This document shows, one piece after another, positions 6,206 through 14,784 of a stretch of 14,784 nucleotides of DNA. Source of the stretch: Prevotellaceae bacterium (lineage in GTDB: Bacteria > Bacteroidota > Bacteroidia > Bacteroidales > UBA932). How positions within the stretch are numbered: position 1 is the first letter of the stretch; each line of letters opens with the position of its first letter. The notes beneath the pieces were generated by a model. It was not told the origin of the DNA, ran no database searches, and saw only the letters and a program-made list of their open reading frames with translations. The position numbers and the translations under genes were made by a program. The stretch spans positions 1 to 14,784 of the forward strand of contig JAITQP010000066.1 of NCBI GenBank assembly GCA_031288885.1, written 5' to 3'.

Positions 6206-7549
6206 TTACTTTTCTTTGAACGCGTACAGGCCGCAGGCATGGGGGCGCAGCTCGACGGAAAACGTATCCCCCGAAGCTTCCACCGCTTCGCCTGTCCACA
6301 GGTTGCGGGCTACGCTCGGTCGGGTAACTCCAGCGTCCTGCAGCGGCACCTGTATTTTCATCGGCTCTTGGTTGTCGGAAATATTGAACAGCGCCAAGTA
6401 TCGCTCTCCGGTAGCCGGATTGTACGCGGTAACGGCCAGCTTTCCCTCCTGCTGAAACAGCTGCCGGACGTTTGCGCTTTCGCGGTGCATTTTCAGCACC
6501 TCGCGGTTGGTGAGCAGCGAGAGGGTAAAAGCGTCGTTGCTCGGCAAGTCCCCGCCAAACATCAGCGGCGAGCGAAAGATGGTAAAGAATGTCATGAGGG
6601 AGTACTGCTCGTCCTTTGTCAGGCGGGTCATTCGGTCTCCGCCGCGCTCGCCGCGGATGGAGATGCGCCCCAGCGGTATCATGTCGCAGTCCGGCCACGT
6701 TGGCGCGATGTAGGGGTACCAGCCCTGCGCCACCTGCATCAGGTGGGTCAGGTCGCGCCAAACATCCCACACGTCGTCCACCATGCGCCACATGTTGCTG
6801 TGCGTCCTTGCGTGCTCCGCTTCGCTCACGGGCGTTGCCCCGGGCGACATGCTCAGCACCATCGGGCGTCCGCAGGCGTCAATCGCCCTGCGGATCAGCT
6901 CTATTTCCCGCTTGTGGTAGGGGCGGGAGAGGTCGTCAATCTTGAGGAAATCGACACCCCACGAGGCGTACAGGTCGATGATGGAGCTGTAGTACTCCTG
7001 CGCCCCCGGCTTGTCGGCAATGGTGTGGTTGTCCCTAAGCCACTCGCAGGTCAGCTCGGGGGAGTAGATTTGGTCGGCGGTGTAGGGCGTACCTTTGATG
7101 GGCAGCTTTTGCTCAACCGCCTGCTTGGGCACGCCGCGCATGATGTGAATGCCAAACTTCAACCCTTTGGAGTGGACGTAGTCGGCGAGCGGCTTGAAGC
7201 CCTTTCCATCTGCCGCCGAGGGAAACCTGTTTACGGCGGGCAGGTAGCGCCCGTAGCCGTCCAGCACGTAGCGCGGGTTGGATTGGTTGTACCCGCCGGC
7301 CTTGTCGTTCTCCACAAACCAGCGAATGTCCACCACAACATACTCCCAGCCGAACGGTTTAAGGCGCTCGGCCATGTAGTCGGCGTTGGCTTTCACCTCG
7401 TGCTCCTCCACGGTGGGGCCGTAGCAATCCCAGCTGTTCCAGCCCATAGGCGGAGTTTTTGCCCAGTGGGCAAAAACTCCGGGCTGTGCAGGCAGGCTAC
7501 CGGCACACGCGAGTAGTGCTCCCGCTAAAATGCAAGTGTATCGCTTCAT
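6206..7549 (-). CDS. Exported GH27 glycosidase (alpha-galactosidase or beta-L-arabinopyranosidase)
   Basis: 447 residues: signal peptide (about 1-22), a (beta/alpha)8 barrel opening with the GH27 hallmark PPMGWNSWDCYG (33-44), and a C-terminal beta-sandwich (about 365-447). The likely nucleophile is Asp205 in FLKIDD, and the likely acid/base is Asp259 in NMWRMVDDVWD. The usual sugar-binding pair (LDDCW in classical alpha-galactosidases) reads VDIRW here (74-77), so the second Asp, which contacts galactose O4/O6, is Ile. The usual GIYSDAG-TC loop is replaced by GIHIMRGVPKQAV. GH27 includes alpha-galactosidases, alpha-N-acetylgalactosaminidases and beta-L-arabinopyranosidases. Its place in an arabinose operon and the altered binding pair make an arabinopyranose substrate plausible but unproven. 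It starts 7 bases after the symporter stop. LLAC in the signal peptide is a poor lipobox. Confidence 0.85.
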   Translation of the reverse strand: MKRYTCILAGALLACAGSLPAQPGVFAHWAKTPPMGWNSWDCYGPTVEEHEVKANADYMAERLKPFGWEYVVVDIRWFVENDKAGGYNQSNPRYVLDGYGRYLPAVNRFPSAADGKGFKPLADYVHSKGLKFGIHIMRGVPKQAVEQKLPIKGTPYTADQIYSPELTCEWLRDNHTIADKPGAQEYYSSIIDLYASWGVDFLKIDDLSRPYHKREIELIRRAIDACGRPMVLSMSPGATPVSEAEHARTHSNMWRMVDDVWDVWRDLTHLMQVAQGWYPYIAPTWPDCDMIPLGRISIRGERGGDRMTRLTKDEQYSLMTFFTIFRSPLMFGGDLPSNDAFTLSLLTNREVLKMHRESANVRQLFQQEGKLAVTAYNPATGERYLALFNISDNQEPMKIQVPLQDAGVTRPSVARNLWTGEAVEASGDTFSVELRPHACGLYAFKEK

Positions 7550-7556
7550 ACGCCGC

Positions 7557-9233
7557 TTACCAAAAGTAAATGTAGAATAGCACTGTTATCCCCAAGATAA
7601 TGCAGCTATGCATCACGTCCCAGCGGTTCCAGCTGTTGCGGGTAGCCAAGCGCTGCTCGGCGGTGGTGGAGCTAAACGTCAGACCTTTGATTTGCGCCTC
7701 CGGAGCCCTGACGGTAAACAGGCTTACCGCAATAATCACAAGGATGCAGAACAGCAGCATCCCGCCGCAGAAGAACAGCCAGTTTACATCATAAAACAGG
7801 TACTTAAACCAGCTGTCGCCCGCCGTCAGGTGGGAGCTGTAGAACACCTTTGCGCTGAGCCGCGTGACGCCGATGACGAACCCCGTAATCAACCCCCACA
7901 TGCCCCCTTTTGGCGTGATGCGCTTGGAGCATATTCCCAGCAGAAAGGCGGCGGCAATGCCGGGTGCAAGGACGGATTGAACGTCCTGTAAGTAGTTATA
8001 CAGCACCGAGCCAACACTTTTCATTACCGGTATCCACAGGATGCCTAACACCACCACCACCACGGTAGCCACACGCCCCACGTAGAGCAAGGTCTTTTCG
8101 GATGCGGCAGGCTTCAGCTTCTTGTAAAAATCGATGGTAAACAGCATGGACGAGGAGTTGAACAGCGAAGCCAGCGAGCTCATCAGCGCCGCTAAAATAC
8201 CGCATACCACCAAGCCTTTTAAGCCCGCCGGCAGCAGCTTTGCAACGAGCGTTGGGAAGGCGGCGTCGGCTGAGCTCAGCACGAACTGCTCGTTGTTAAG
8301 CAAAACGCCGTTTTTGGCCATCGCGTAGGCAATCATACCGGGAATCATGAAGAGGAACACGGGCGTCAGCTTCAGGTAGGCTCCGAAAATGGCGCCACGC
8401 CGCGACTGTGTTTCGTTTTTGCCCGAAAGAACCCGCTGCACGATGTACTGGTCGGTGCACCAATACCAAAATCCAATGATGGATGAGCCTATCAGCACGC
8501 CCAGCCATGGGTATTGGGAGTCGCGGTTGCTGCGGATAAGGTTGGTCATCGTATCGCCATATTCGTTGACGGGGGTTGCGCGGCAGGCCTCCAGCACCTG
8601 CTCCCAGCCGCCAACGGCCTTTAGCCCGAGCACCAGAATAATCAGCGAGCCAAGCAGCAGGATGGGGGTTTGCAGTACAGACGTGTAGAGCACGGACTTC
8701 ATGCCGCCAACAACCGTGTAGAGCGCTGTAATCACCACCAGACCGATGGCGGCAATCCAGAAAAAGTCGATACCCCAGATGTACTCTATCCCGAACACTT
8801 CCTTAAATACCAGCCCTCCGGCGTAGACGGTTACGGCGACTTTCGTCAGCACGTAGCTCACCAGAGAGATTACCGATAGAATGGTGCGCGACTCCTTGTT
8901 GTAGCGTTTTTCCAGAAATTCGGGCATCGTGTAAACCATGCTGCGCGAGTAAAAAGGTACGAACACCCAGCCGAGGATCAGCACCATCCAGCCCTGTATT
9001 TCCCAGTGTGCCATAGCCATTCCGCTTGATGCGCCGGCGCCCGCCAGCCCTATCAGGTGCTCCGAGCCAATGTTGGAGGCAAATATGGACGCGCCAATGG
9101 CTATCCATGTGGCGTCGCGGCCGGCCAAAAAGTAGTCGCCCGATGTTTTTTGTTTTTGCTTGAGCACCCAAACTACAATGGCGATCAACATCAGGGCAAA
9201 TAGCCCTATAACTATCCAATCTAATGTAAACAT
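7557..9233 (-). CDS. Sodium/solute symporter (SSS family), probable L-arabinose importer
   Basis: 558 residues with about 14 hydrophobic segments, a full-length SGLT-like protein of the inner membrane. Helix 2 holds SNIGSEHLIGLAGAG (53-67), matching the sodium-site helix of vSGLT. WCTDQYIVQR (258-267) matches the conserved QYIxQR element. The family signature around 337-362 contains AALMSSLAS, in which Ser352 and Ser353 align with the vSGLT sodium ligands Ser364 and Ser365. The protein would couple sodium entry to sugar uptake. The substrate is inferred from position: it sits between araB (8 bases upstream) and the GH27 gene (7 bases downstream). Bacteroides arabinose operons are known to include an SSS transporter often called AraP. 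Galactose or another monosaccharide is possible. Confidence 0.88.
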   Translation of the reverse strand: MFTLDWIVIGLFALMLIAIVVWVLKQKQKTSGDYFLAGRDATWIAIGASIFASNIGSEHLIGLAGAGASSGMAMAHWEIQGWMVLILGWVFVPFYSRSMVYTMPEFLEKRYNKESRTILSVISLVSYVLTKVAVTVYAGGLVFKEVFGIEYIWGIDFFWIAAIGLVVITALYTVVGGMKSVLYTSVLQTPILLLGSLIILVLGLKAVGGWEQVLEACRATPVNEYGDTMTNLIRSNRDSQYPWLGVLIGSSIIGFWYWCTDQYIVQRVLSGKNETQSRRGAIFGAYLKLTPVFLFMIPGMIAYAMAKNGVLLNNEQFVLSSADAAFPTLVAKLLPAGLKGLVVCGILAALMSSLASLFNSSSMLFTIDFYKKLKPAASEKTLLYVGRVATVVVVVLGILWIPVMKSVGSVLYNYLQDVQSVLAPGIAAAFLLGICSKRITPKGGMWGLITGFVIGVTRLSAKVFYSSHLTAGDSWFKYLFYDVNWLFFCGGMLLFCILVIIAVSLFTVRAPEAQIKGLTFSSTTAEQRLATRNSWNRWDVMHSCIILGITVLFYIYFW

Positions 9234-9241
9234 AACTATTT

Positions 9242-10912
9242 TTATTTAAGTGTTAATGAATTTTCCGTAAAATGTCCTATTGCTTGATACTTCTCATACA
9301 GCTTCTGATACAGGGCGTGATTTTTTTCGTCGGGCGTATATTCGAACGCGAAGCCCTGCCCCATGGCTTTTTGTGCTGCCTCCACCGTGGGATACACGCC
9401 GGCGGCCACCGCCGCAAACATGGCTGAGCCGAAGGCGCAGGCTTGCTCCACGCGCGCCACTTTTATCGGCATGCCCAGCACGTCGGCAAGGGTGCGCATC
9501 ACAAAGGGCGATTTCAGCGAGATGCCGCCAATGCCGATGACCTCCTTTATCGCGACGCCGTTTTCAAGGAACCTATCTACGATGGCTTTTGAGCCAAACG
9601 CGGTGGCTTCCACCAGCGCACGGAAGATGAGCGGCGCGGTGCTGCCCAGCGTCAGGCCGGTGATGGCGCCTTTCAGCGACTGGTTAGCGTCGGGGGTGCG
9701 CCGTCCGTTCATCCAGTCGGTGGCCACAATGATGCTTTCCTCCGTGGGGATTTTTTCGGCTTCTTTCGTCAGCTCGGGGATTATGCTATCGACGGTAGCT
9801 GCTATCAGCTGCTTTTTGGTAGCCTCGTCGAGTAGGGGAGATTGCCCGATAATGCGGTGCACCGGCCACTCCAATATCCGCTTAAACCATGCATAAATAT
9901 CGCCAAAGCCCGATTGTCCGGCTTCCAGCCCTACCATCCCCGGAATTACCGACCCATCGACCTGTCCGCAAATGCCGGGAATTAGCTTATCGCCGATTTC
10001 TTCGTAGGGTACCACCATTACGTCGCAGGTGGAGGTGCCAATGACGCGCACGAATGCGCCCGGCGAGATTTGCGCCCCCACGGCTCCAAAGTGGCAGTCA
10101 AAAGCGCCTACGCCCACGGCGACCTTTGTGGTCAGCCCAAGGCGTTTTGCCCACTCGTCGGTCAGGTACCCGATGCGCTTGTCGCTCGGGCTGGTTTCCT
10201 CGAAGAGGTGCGCCCTAAATCCTGCCAGCAGCGGGTCGAGCGCGGTAAAAAATTCTTCGGGCGGCAGCCCGCCCCATGAGGGGTGCCACAGCGCCTTGTG
10301 GCCGGCGGCGCAGCGGCTGCGGACAAGGCTTTTGGGGTGCGTAGTGCCGGTAAGCAGCGCAGACATCCAGTCGCAATGCTCCACCCATCCGTACGCTTTG
10401 GCCCGTATGCTTTCATCTTCGCGCAGCACGTGTAGCACTTTTGCCCACACCCACTCGGAGGAGTAAATGCCCCCCTCGTAAGCGGTGTAGTCAACCTGCC
10501 ACGATTTGGCGAGGGCGTTGATTTCATCCGCTTCGCGAATTGCCGTGTGGTCTTTCCAGAGGACAAACATTGCGTTGGGATTTTCGGCAAATTCCGGTCG
10601 TAGCGCGAGGGGCGTTCCCTCGCTGTCGGTCAGCACGGGGGTGCTACCGGTGGTGTCAAAGGCAACACCCACAATGTGCTCTGCCGTGCCGGCAGGCGCC
10701 TGTGCGAGCGCTTCGCGAATGACGCCTTCCAGCGTTTCGATGTAGTCGAGCGGATGTTGCCGGTAGCGGTTGGCTTGTGGGCTACAATACTTCCCTGCCG
10801 CCCAGCGCGGGTAGTACTTCACCGACGAGGCAAGCTCCTTGCCATTTGCCGTATCTACGATTACGGCGCGAACCGAGTCGGTGCCGTAGTCTAAGCCTAT
10901 TACGTATTTCAT
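9242..10912 (-). CDS. araB: L-ribulokinase
   Basis: 556 residues, the usual length for AraB and longer than most FGGY kinases. The N-terminal phosphate-binding segment is GLDYGTDSVRAVIVD (6-20), and AFDTTGSTP (84-92) follows. GVGAFDCHFGAVGA (267-280) carries the predicted catalytic base Asp272. GTSTC (292-296) and the C-terminal GIGGISLKSPF segment belong to the ATP-binding half. The enzyme phosphorylates L-ribulose to L-ribulose-5-phosphate with ATP in the cytoplasm. It starts 5 bases after the araA stop, so the two are translationally close. The direct neighbours araA and araD support the assignment over other pentulose kinases. All expected motifs look intact. Confidence 0.95.
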   Translation of the reverse strand: MKYVIGLDYGTDSVRAVIVDTANGKELASSVKYYPRWAAGKYCSPQANRYRQHPLDYIETLEGVIREALAQAPAGTAEHIVGVAFDTTGSTPVLTDSEGTPLALRPEFAENPNAMFVLWKDHTAIREADEINALAKSWQVDYTAYEGGIYSSEWVWAKVLHVLREDESIRAKAYGWVEHCDWMSALLTGTTHPKSLVRSRCAAGHKALWHPSWGGLPPEEFFTALDPLLAGFRAHLFEETSPSDKRIGYLTDEWAKRLGLTTKVAVGVGAFDCHFGAVGAQISPGAFVRVIGTSTCDVMVVPYEEIGDKLIPGICGQVDGSVIPGMVGLEAGQSGFGDIYAWFKRILEWPVHRIIGQSPLLDEATKKQLIAATVDSIIPELTKEAEKIPTEESIIVATDWMNGRRTPDANQSLKGAITGLTLGSTAPLIFRALVEATAFGSKAIVDRFLENGVAIKEVIGIGGISLKSPFVMRTLADVLGMPIKVARVEQACAFGSAMFAAVAAGVYPTVEAAQKAMGQGFAFEYTPDEKNHALYQKLYEKYQAIGHFTENSLTLK

Positions 10913-10917
10913 ACTTT

Positions 10918-12405
10918 TTATTTATAAAAGATTTCGTTTACTTTCAGCTGGAATTTGAAATCGTTGATGGTGGTATTTTGGTCGATGGTTACGAGCTCAA
11001 TACCGGCAATGTCGGCGTAATCCTCAAGGTACTCGTTGGTCAGCGCGTAGGAGAACGCCGTGTGGTGCGTTCCTCCGGCGAGTATCCACGCCGCAGCGCC
11101 AACTTCGAGGTTGGGTTGCGGAATCCACAGGGCGCCGGCCACCGGCAGCTTCGGCAGGGCGGCTTCGGGCTCGATAACGTCCACGTTGTTTGCAATCATT
11201 CGGAAGCGGTTGCCCATATCCACGATGGTAGCCGCAATGCCTGCGCCCGCGTGCGCCATGAACACGAGCCGCGCAGGGTCGGCCTTTCCGCCGATGCCCA
11301 GCGGGTGAACTTCGAGGCGCGGCTGCTGCACCGTGATTTCGGGCGACACTTCGAGCATGTGCGCTTGCAGAATGGCGCTCTTTTCGCCGTTGAAGTGGTA
11401 GGTGTAGTCTTCGAGGAACGACGTGCCGCCGGGCAATCCTTTTGCCATAACCCACATGGTGCGCATCAGCGCAGCGGTTTTCCAGTCGCCTTCGGCGCCA
11501 AAGCCGTAGCCTTCCGCCATCAGGCGCTGGCAGGCCAAGCCGGGCAGCTGGTTTAAATCGTGCAGCGCGTTAAAGTTCGTGGTAAAGGCTTTTGCGCCCT
11601 TTTCTTTCAGGAAACGGCGCAGGGCGATTTCCTCGCGGGCGGCGTGGCGCACCTGCGCGTGGTCTTTCGCGCCTTTTTTGCAGCTGTCCGCAAAGGTGTA
11701 GCAGCGTTCGTATTCGGTCACCAGCGCATCCACTTCGGCTTCGGTAACGGATTTCTGTACCTCCGCGAGGTCGCCAACGCCGTAGTAGTCTACGTGATAG
11801 CCCAGCCGCATCTCGGCTTCGAGCCGGTCGCCGTCGGTCACCGCTACGTGGTTCATGTTGTCGCCAAAGCGCACCAGAACCATATCCTGCGCGTCTGCCC
11901 ATGCGGCGCATACCCGCATCCAGACGGCAATGCGTTGCCGGGTTTTTGCATCATCCCAGTGGCCAACCACTACTTTGCGGTTGCGCCGCATTCGGCTAAC
12001 GATATGCCCAAACTCTCGGTCGCCGTGCGCCGATTGGTTCAGGTTCATAAAATCCATATCAATTTCGCCCCACGGGATTTGCCGGTTGAATTGCGTATGC
12101 AAGTGCAGCAGGGGCTTGTTGTAGCTTTGCAAGCCTTTAATCCACATTTTGGCAGGCGAAAAGGTGTGCATCCACGTAATGACGCCCACGCACCGCTTGT
12201 CGTTATTGGCGGCCTTGAATGCCGCCTCAATTTCAGCGGATGAGTTAACGGTGCCCTTATACACCACGTTCAACGGGAGCTGCCCCGATGCGTTTAAACC
12301 GTTTACCATTTCGGTAGAATGAGCATCTACCGCAACCACTGCATCGCCTCCGTACAGAAGCTGCGCGCCGGTAATAAACCAAATTTCCGAATTTTTGTAT
12401 TCCAT
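10918..12405 (-). CDS. araA: L-arabinose isomerase
   Basis: 495 residues, matching the family length of about 500. The four metal-binding/catalytic residues are visible and nearly co-linear with E. coli (E306, E333, H350, H450): Glu305 in GFGAEGDWK, Glu332 in SFLEDYTYHF, His349 in AHMLEV and His448 in GGTHHT. The N-terminus EIWFITGAQLLYG is diagnostic. It converts L-arabinose to L-ribulose in the cytoplasm and usually needs Mn2+. The gap to araD upstream is 36 bases, AT-rich and without a clear ribosome binding site or hairpin, so co-transcription with araD is likely. The identity is very secure. Confidence 0.97.
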   Translation of the reverse strand: MEYKNSEIWFITGAQLLYGGDAVVAVDAHSTEMVNGLNASGQLPLNVVYKGTVNSSAEIEAAFKAANNDKRCVGVITWMHTFSPAKMWIKGLQSYNKPLLHLHTQFNRQIPWGEIDMDFMNLNQSAHGDREFGHIVSRMRRNRKVVVGHWDDAKTRQRIAVWMRVCAAWADAQDMVLVRFGDNMNHVAVTDGDRLEAEMRLGYHVDYYGVGDLAEVQKSVTEAEVDALVTEYERCYTFADSCKKGAKDHAQVRHAAREEIALRRFLKEKGAKAFTTNFNALHDLNQLPGLACQRLMAEGYGFGAEGDWKTAALMRTMWVMAKGLPGGTSFLEDYTYHFNGEKSAILQAHMLEVSPEITVQQPRLEVHPLGIGGKADPARLVFMAHAGAGIAATIVDMGNRFRMIANNVDVIEPEAALPKLPVAGALWIPQPNLEVGAAAWILAGGTHHTAFSYALTNEYLEDYADIAGIELVTIDQNTTINDFKFQLKVNEIFYK

Positions 12406-12441
12406 AGCTCGTTTATTTATTAATGTTTGTAAGTGTAACTA

Positions 12442-13125
12442 TTATTGTCCATAGTAAGCATTTTTGCCATGTTTCCGTTCAAAATGTTTTTTTATTAGCA
12501 GGTCGTTCATTTGTAGGTGCGGATTTATGGCCAGCGAAATGGCCGCCATTTTGGCAACCTGCTCCAGCACCACGGCGTTGTGGACTGCACTATGCGCGTC
12601 TGCGCCAAAGGCGAACGGCCCATGGCCGCTCACCAGCACGCCGGGCGTGTGTAGCGGATTTATCTCCGCAAAGCGCTCAACGATGACGTTTCCGGTTTCC
12701 TGCTCATACTGTCCCTCTACCTCCGCTTGCGTCATTGGGCGTGTGCAGGGGATGGCGTCTTTGAAGTAGTCGGCGTGGGTGGTGCCAATGTTCGGGACGT
12801 CTTTTCCTGCCTGTGCCCACGCGGTGGCGTACGTGGAGTGGGTATGCACCACACCGCCAACATCCGGAAACGATTTGTACAGCACCAAGTGCGTGGCCGT
12901 ATCGGACGAGGGTTTTAGCCGACCTTCCACCACGTGACCTTCCACATCTAAAACCACCATGTCGTCCGGGCGCATCGCTTCGTACGAAACGCCGGAAGGC
13001 TTGATGGCTACAAACCCCGCTTTCCGGTCAATGGCGCTCACATTGCCCCACGTGAAGATGACCAGACCGTGCTTAACCAAATCAAGGTTGGCCTGAAAAA
13101 CTTCTTCTTTTAGCTCTTTCCACAT
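12442..13125 (-). CDS. araD: L-ribulose-5-phosphate 4-epimerase
   Basis: 227 residues, the usual size of this class II aldolase/epimerase family. Zinc ligands are His94 and His96 (VVHTHS) and His168 (SGHGPF). Asp75 in SSDTATH and Asp119 in HADYF correspond to E. coli D76 and D120, and the C-terminal tyrosines (NAYYGQ) correspond to catalytic Y229. GNVSAID and KPSGVSY form the phosphate-binding part. It converts L-ribulose-5-phosphate to D-xylulose-5-phosphate, which enters the pentose phosphate pathway. Fuculose- and rhamnulose-phosphate aldolases are related, but the catalytic set and the araA/araB neighbours settle the call. It begins 6 bases after the GH51 stop. Confidence 0.96.
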   Translation of the reverse strand: MWKELKEEVFQANLDLVKHGLVIFTWGNVSAIDRKAGFVAIKPSGVSYEAMRPDDMVVLDVEGHVVEGRLKPSSDTATHLVLYKSFPDVGGVVHTHSTYATAWAQAGKDVPNIGTTHADYFKDAIPCTRPMTQAEVEGQYEQETGNVIVERFAEINPLHTPGVLVSGHGPFAFGADAHSAVHNAVVLEQVAKMAAISLAINPHLQMNDLLIKKHFERKHGKNAYYGQ

Positions 13126-13131
13126 AGCGTT

Positions 13132-14676
13132 TTACTCTATTTCCAGCATGACCACCGATTTGGCGGGTAGTGCGATATTTATTTTCCCGCCGGACAGCTT
13201 TGCGCCTTTAAAATCCGCAACCGCCACGGCGTTGGGCTTGTCAAAGGTGTTGTGGTCGGTGATTTTGGCGGAGGTTAGGATTTTCCCCGACACTTTTTTC
13301 GTTGTGGCGCCGCGCAGGTCAGCGTCGATGTTTTGCGCCTTGTTGGGGTCAATGTTTACGAGGGTGATGTGAATTTTTCCCGCAGCGTCCTTCGAGGCCG
13401 AAACGCTGACAGCGTCAATTTTTTTGCCGTTCAGCTCGTACTTGTCGCTGGTGAACGACAGCGGCAGCAGCGTTGCCTCATGGTGCACCTTGTAGAGGTG
13501 GTACACCCAGTAGGTTGGCGTGAGCAGCATCTTTTCATTATCGGTCAGGATAAGCGCCTGCAGGACGTTCACGGTCTGCGCAATGTTGGACATTTTTACG
13601 CGGTCGCAGTGCGCGTTGAAGATGTTCAGGTTAACGCCGGCAAGGATAGCGTCGCGCAGCGTGTTTTGCTGGTAAAGAAATCCGGGATTGGTGGTTGGCT
13701 CCACGTTGGTCCATATTCCCCACTCGTCGGTCATAAGCCCTATGCGCTTTTGCGGGTCATACTTGTCCATGATGGTCGAGTGCTTTGCAATCAGGTCTTC
13801 CATAACCAGCGTTCCCCAAATGGTGTTGAAGTACTCGGCTTCGTCGAACTGCGTAGCCGAGCCCTTGTTGCCCCAGCTTCCCGTGGGGATGGTATAGTAG
13901 TGCAGCGAAAGCCCCTGCATTTGTCGCCCTACGTTCTTCATTAAGGTTTCTGTCCAATTGTAGTCCGCTCCGTTGGCGCCGCAGGCAATTTTGTAGAGGC
14001 GGTTGTCGCCGTAGCTACGGCAGTAGGTGGCGTAGCGGCGGTACTGGTCGGCGTAGAAGTCGGGCGTCATGTTTCCGCCGCAGCCCCAGCTTTCGTTGCC
14101 CACGCCCCAGAACTTCACCCTCCAAGGTTTTTCCCTGCCGTTTTGCCGGCGCAGGTTGGCCATTGGGCTTTCGCCGTCAAAAGTAATGTACTCTACCCAC
14201 TTCGACATTTCCTCCACGCTTCCGCTGCCGAGGTTGCCGGAGATGTAGGGCTCGCACTCCAGCTGCTCGCAGAGGTCGAGGAACTCGTGCGTGCCAAAGC
14301 TGTTGTCCTCCGTCACGCCGCCCCAGTGGGTATTCACCATTTTGGGTCGCTTTTCGCGCGGCCCAATGCCGTCCATCCAGTGGTATTCATCGGCAAAGCA
14401 GCCTCCGGGCCAGCGGAGGTTGGGGATTTGAACGTCGCGCAGCGCCTGCACCACGTCGTTGCGGATGCCGCGCGTGTTGGGGATGGACGAATTTTCGCCC
14501 ACCCAATAGCCGCCGTAGATGCAGCGCCCCAGATGCTCGGAAAAATGCCCGTAAATATGCCTGCTGATAGTCTCCTTGCCCTGATCGGCGTTAACGATTA
14601 GCTTGTTTTGCGCCGCCGCAGGCGCGCAGATAGCCATCACGCCCACTATGGATACGCTGAAAAATATTTTTTTCAT
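13132..14676 (-). CDS. Exported GH51 alpha-L-arabinofuranosidase
   Basis: 514 residues: signal peptide (about 1-22, ending PAAAQ), the GH51 core with [18 protein letters not shown] (39-56) and [15 protein letters not shown] (86-100), and a C-terminal beta domain. The acid/base is Glu195 in VGNESWG, and the nucleophile is Glu318 in MTDEWG. GH51 enzymes are retaining hydrolases that release terminal alpha-L-arabinofuranose from arabinan, arabinoxylan or arabinogalactan. Many Bacteroidetes members carry signal peptides, as here, so the action is periplasmic or at the surface. It is the first gene of the seven-gene operon, so the enzyme that makes free arabinose is expressed with the genes that use it. 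No truncation is seen; the start at 14676 gives a clean signal peptide (MKKIFFS). Confidence 0.94.
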   Translation of the reverse strand: MKKIFFSVSIVGVMAICAPAAAQNKLIVNADQGKETISRHIYGHFSEHLGRCIYGGYWVGENSSIPNTRGIRNDVVQALRDVQIPNLRWPGGCFADEYHWMDGIGPREKRPKMVNTHWGGVTEDNSFGTHEFLDLCEQLECEPYISGNLGSGSVEEMSKWVEYITFDGESPMANLRRQNGREKPWRVKFWGVGNESWGCGGNMTPDFYADQYRRYATYCRSYGDNRLYKIACGANGADYNWTETLMKNVGRQMQGLSLHYYTIPTGSWGNKGSATQFDEAEYFNTIWGTLVMEDLIAKHSTIMDKYDPQKRIGLMTDEWGIWTNVEPTTNPGFLYQQNTLRDAILAGVNLNIFNAHCDRVKMSNIAQTVNVLQALILTDNEKMLLTPTYWVYHLYKVHHEATLLPLSFTSDKYELNGKKIDAVSVSASKDAAGKIHITLVNIDPNKAQNIDADLRGATTKKVSGKILTSAKITDHNTFDKPNAVAVADFKGAKLSGGKINIALPAKSVVMLEIE

Positions 14677-14784
14677 GTTGCTTTTGTTGTAGTTTGGTTA
14701 TTAATTAGAGTAAAATACAAATCATGAACTTTATCATCATGAATTGCAAAATTAAAAAAAGATTGATACGCCTTGCTCATTCCC
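14677..14784 (-). promoter_or_regulatory. Promoter and operator region of the arabinose operon
   Basis: Read on the - strand, TTTG (14750-14747) is followed by 21 bases and ATGATTTG (14725-14718), an imperfect -33/-7 pair; the TA of the -7 box is not matched. An inverted repeat CAAATCATGA (14718-14727), N9, TCATGAATTG (14737-14746) fills the space between the two elements and overlaps the -7 box; 9 of 10 arm positions are complementary. The same word ATCATGAA also occurs as a direct repeat with a 15-base period. The leader to the ATG would be about 35 bases and AT-rich. Such a dyad suits control by a repressor such as AraR, known for arabinose genes in Bacteroides, but I cannot confirm the match. 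No gene is visible in the last 108 bases. Confidence 0.5.

Noticed and set aside
6239..7516. Long + strand open frame of 425 codons opposite the GH27 gene
   Set aside because: It is antisense to a gene with clear GH27 motifs, has low-complexity V/G/H/R-rich composition typical of the complement of GC-rich codons, and matches no family I know.
10777..12243. + strand open frames of 259 and 227 codons opposite araB/araA
   Set aside because: Antisense to secure araB and araA genes; composition is that of mirror-image reading, with no domain and no start signal.
13333..13944. + strand open frame of 203 codons opposite the GH51 gene
   Set aside because: Antisense to a gene whose catalytic residues are all in place; no recognisable protein.
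1..14784. CRISPR arrays, tRNA/rRNA genes, insertion sequences
   Set aside because: No regularly spaced direct repeats, no cloverleaf or rRNA sequence, and no transposase or paired terminal repeats were seen on reading the window.

Overview
The window looks like a chromosomal segment from a Bacteroidota (Bacteroidales-type) bacterium. The evidence is a TTTG-N19-TAnnTTTG promoter (the Bacteroidetes -33/-7 consensus), A-rich translation starts without a clear Shine-Dalgarno, a saccharolytic gene set with several exported enzymes, and protein sequences typical of that phylum. The right two thirds are clearly more GC-rich than the left third, so the left part (about 1-4400) reads as accessory DNA next to a core catabolic operon.

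Layout. Positions 1-354 hold the tail of an unknown + strand ORF and a tiny two-helix membrane protein gene, possibly a phage or mobile-element remnant. Positions 355-702 are non-coding apart from a perfect 19-bp-arm terminator hairpin. Positions 703-2161 (- strand) hold a two-gene operon, a lipoprotein followed by a zinc-finger membrane protein, with a well-matched promoter at 2209-2239. Positions 2465-4272 (+ strand) hold an AbiE-like type IV toxin-antitoxin pair. A near-perfect palindromic operator precedes the antitoxin, and its core is repeated with the same spacing across the antitoxin/toxin junction. A strong hairpin at 4329-4363 separates this pair from the convergent operon to its right.

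Positions 4532-14676 (- strand) form one tight seven-gene operon, read right to left: GH51 alpha-L-arabinofuranosidase, araD, araA, araB, a sodium/solute symporter, a GH27 glycosidase and a double-domain CE12-type acetylesterase. Gaps are 5-39 bases. The three exported enzymes would deacetylate rhamnogalacturonan/pectin and release arabinose (and perhaps galactose) from side chains. The symporter would import the sugar, and AraA, AraB and AraD would convert L-arabinose through L-ribulose and L-ribulose-5-phosphate to D-xylulose-5-phosphate. The upstream region (14677-14784) holds a promoter-like pair of elements with an inverted repeat (CAAATCATGA-N9-TCATGAATTG) lying between and over them, a likely regulator site. 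No regulator, SusC or SusD gene is visible in the window.

The best candidates for something new are the repeated operator inside the AbiE-like locus, the uncharacterised lipoprotein/zinc-finger membrane pair beside it, and two substitutions in the operon's exported enzymes: GDS to GNS in the first esterase domain, and loss of the second Asp of the sugar-binding pair in GH27.
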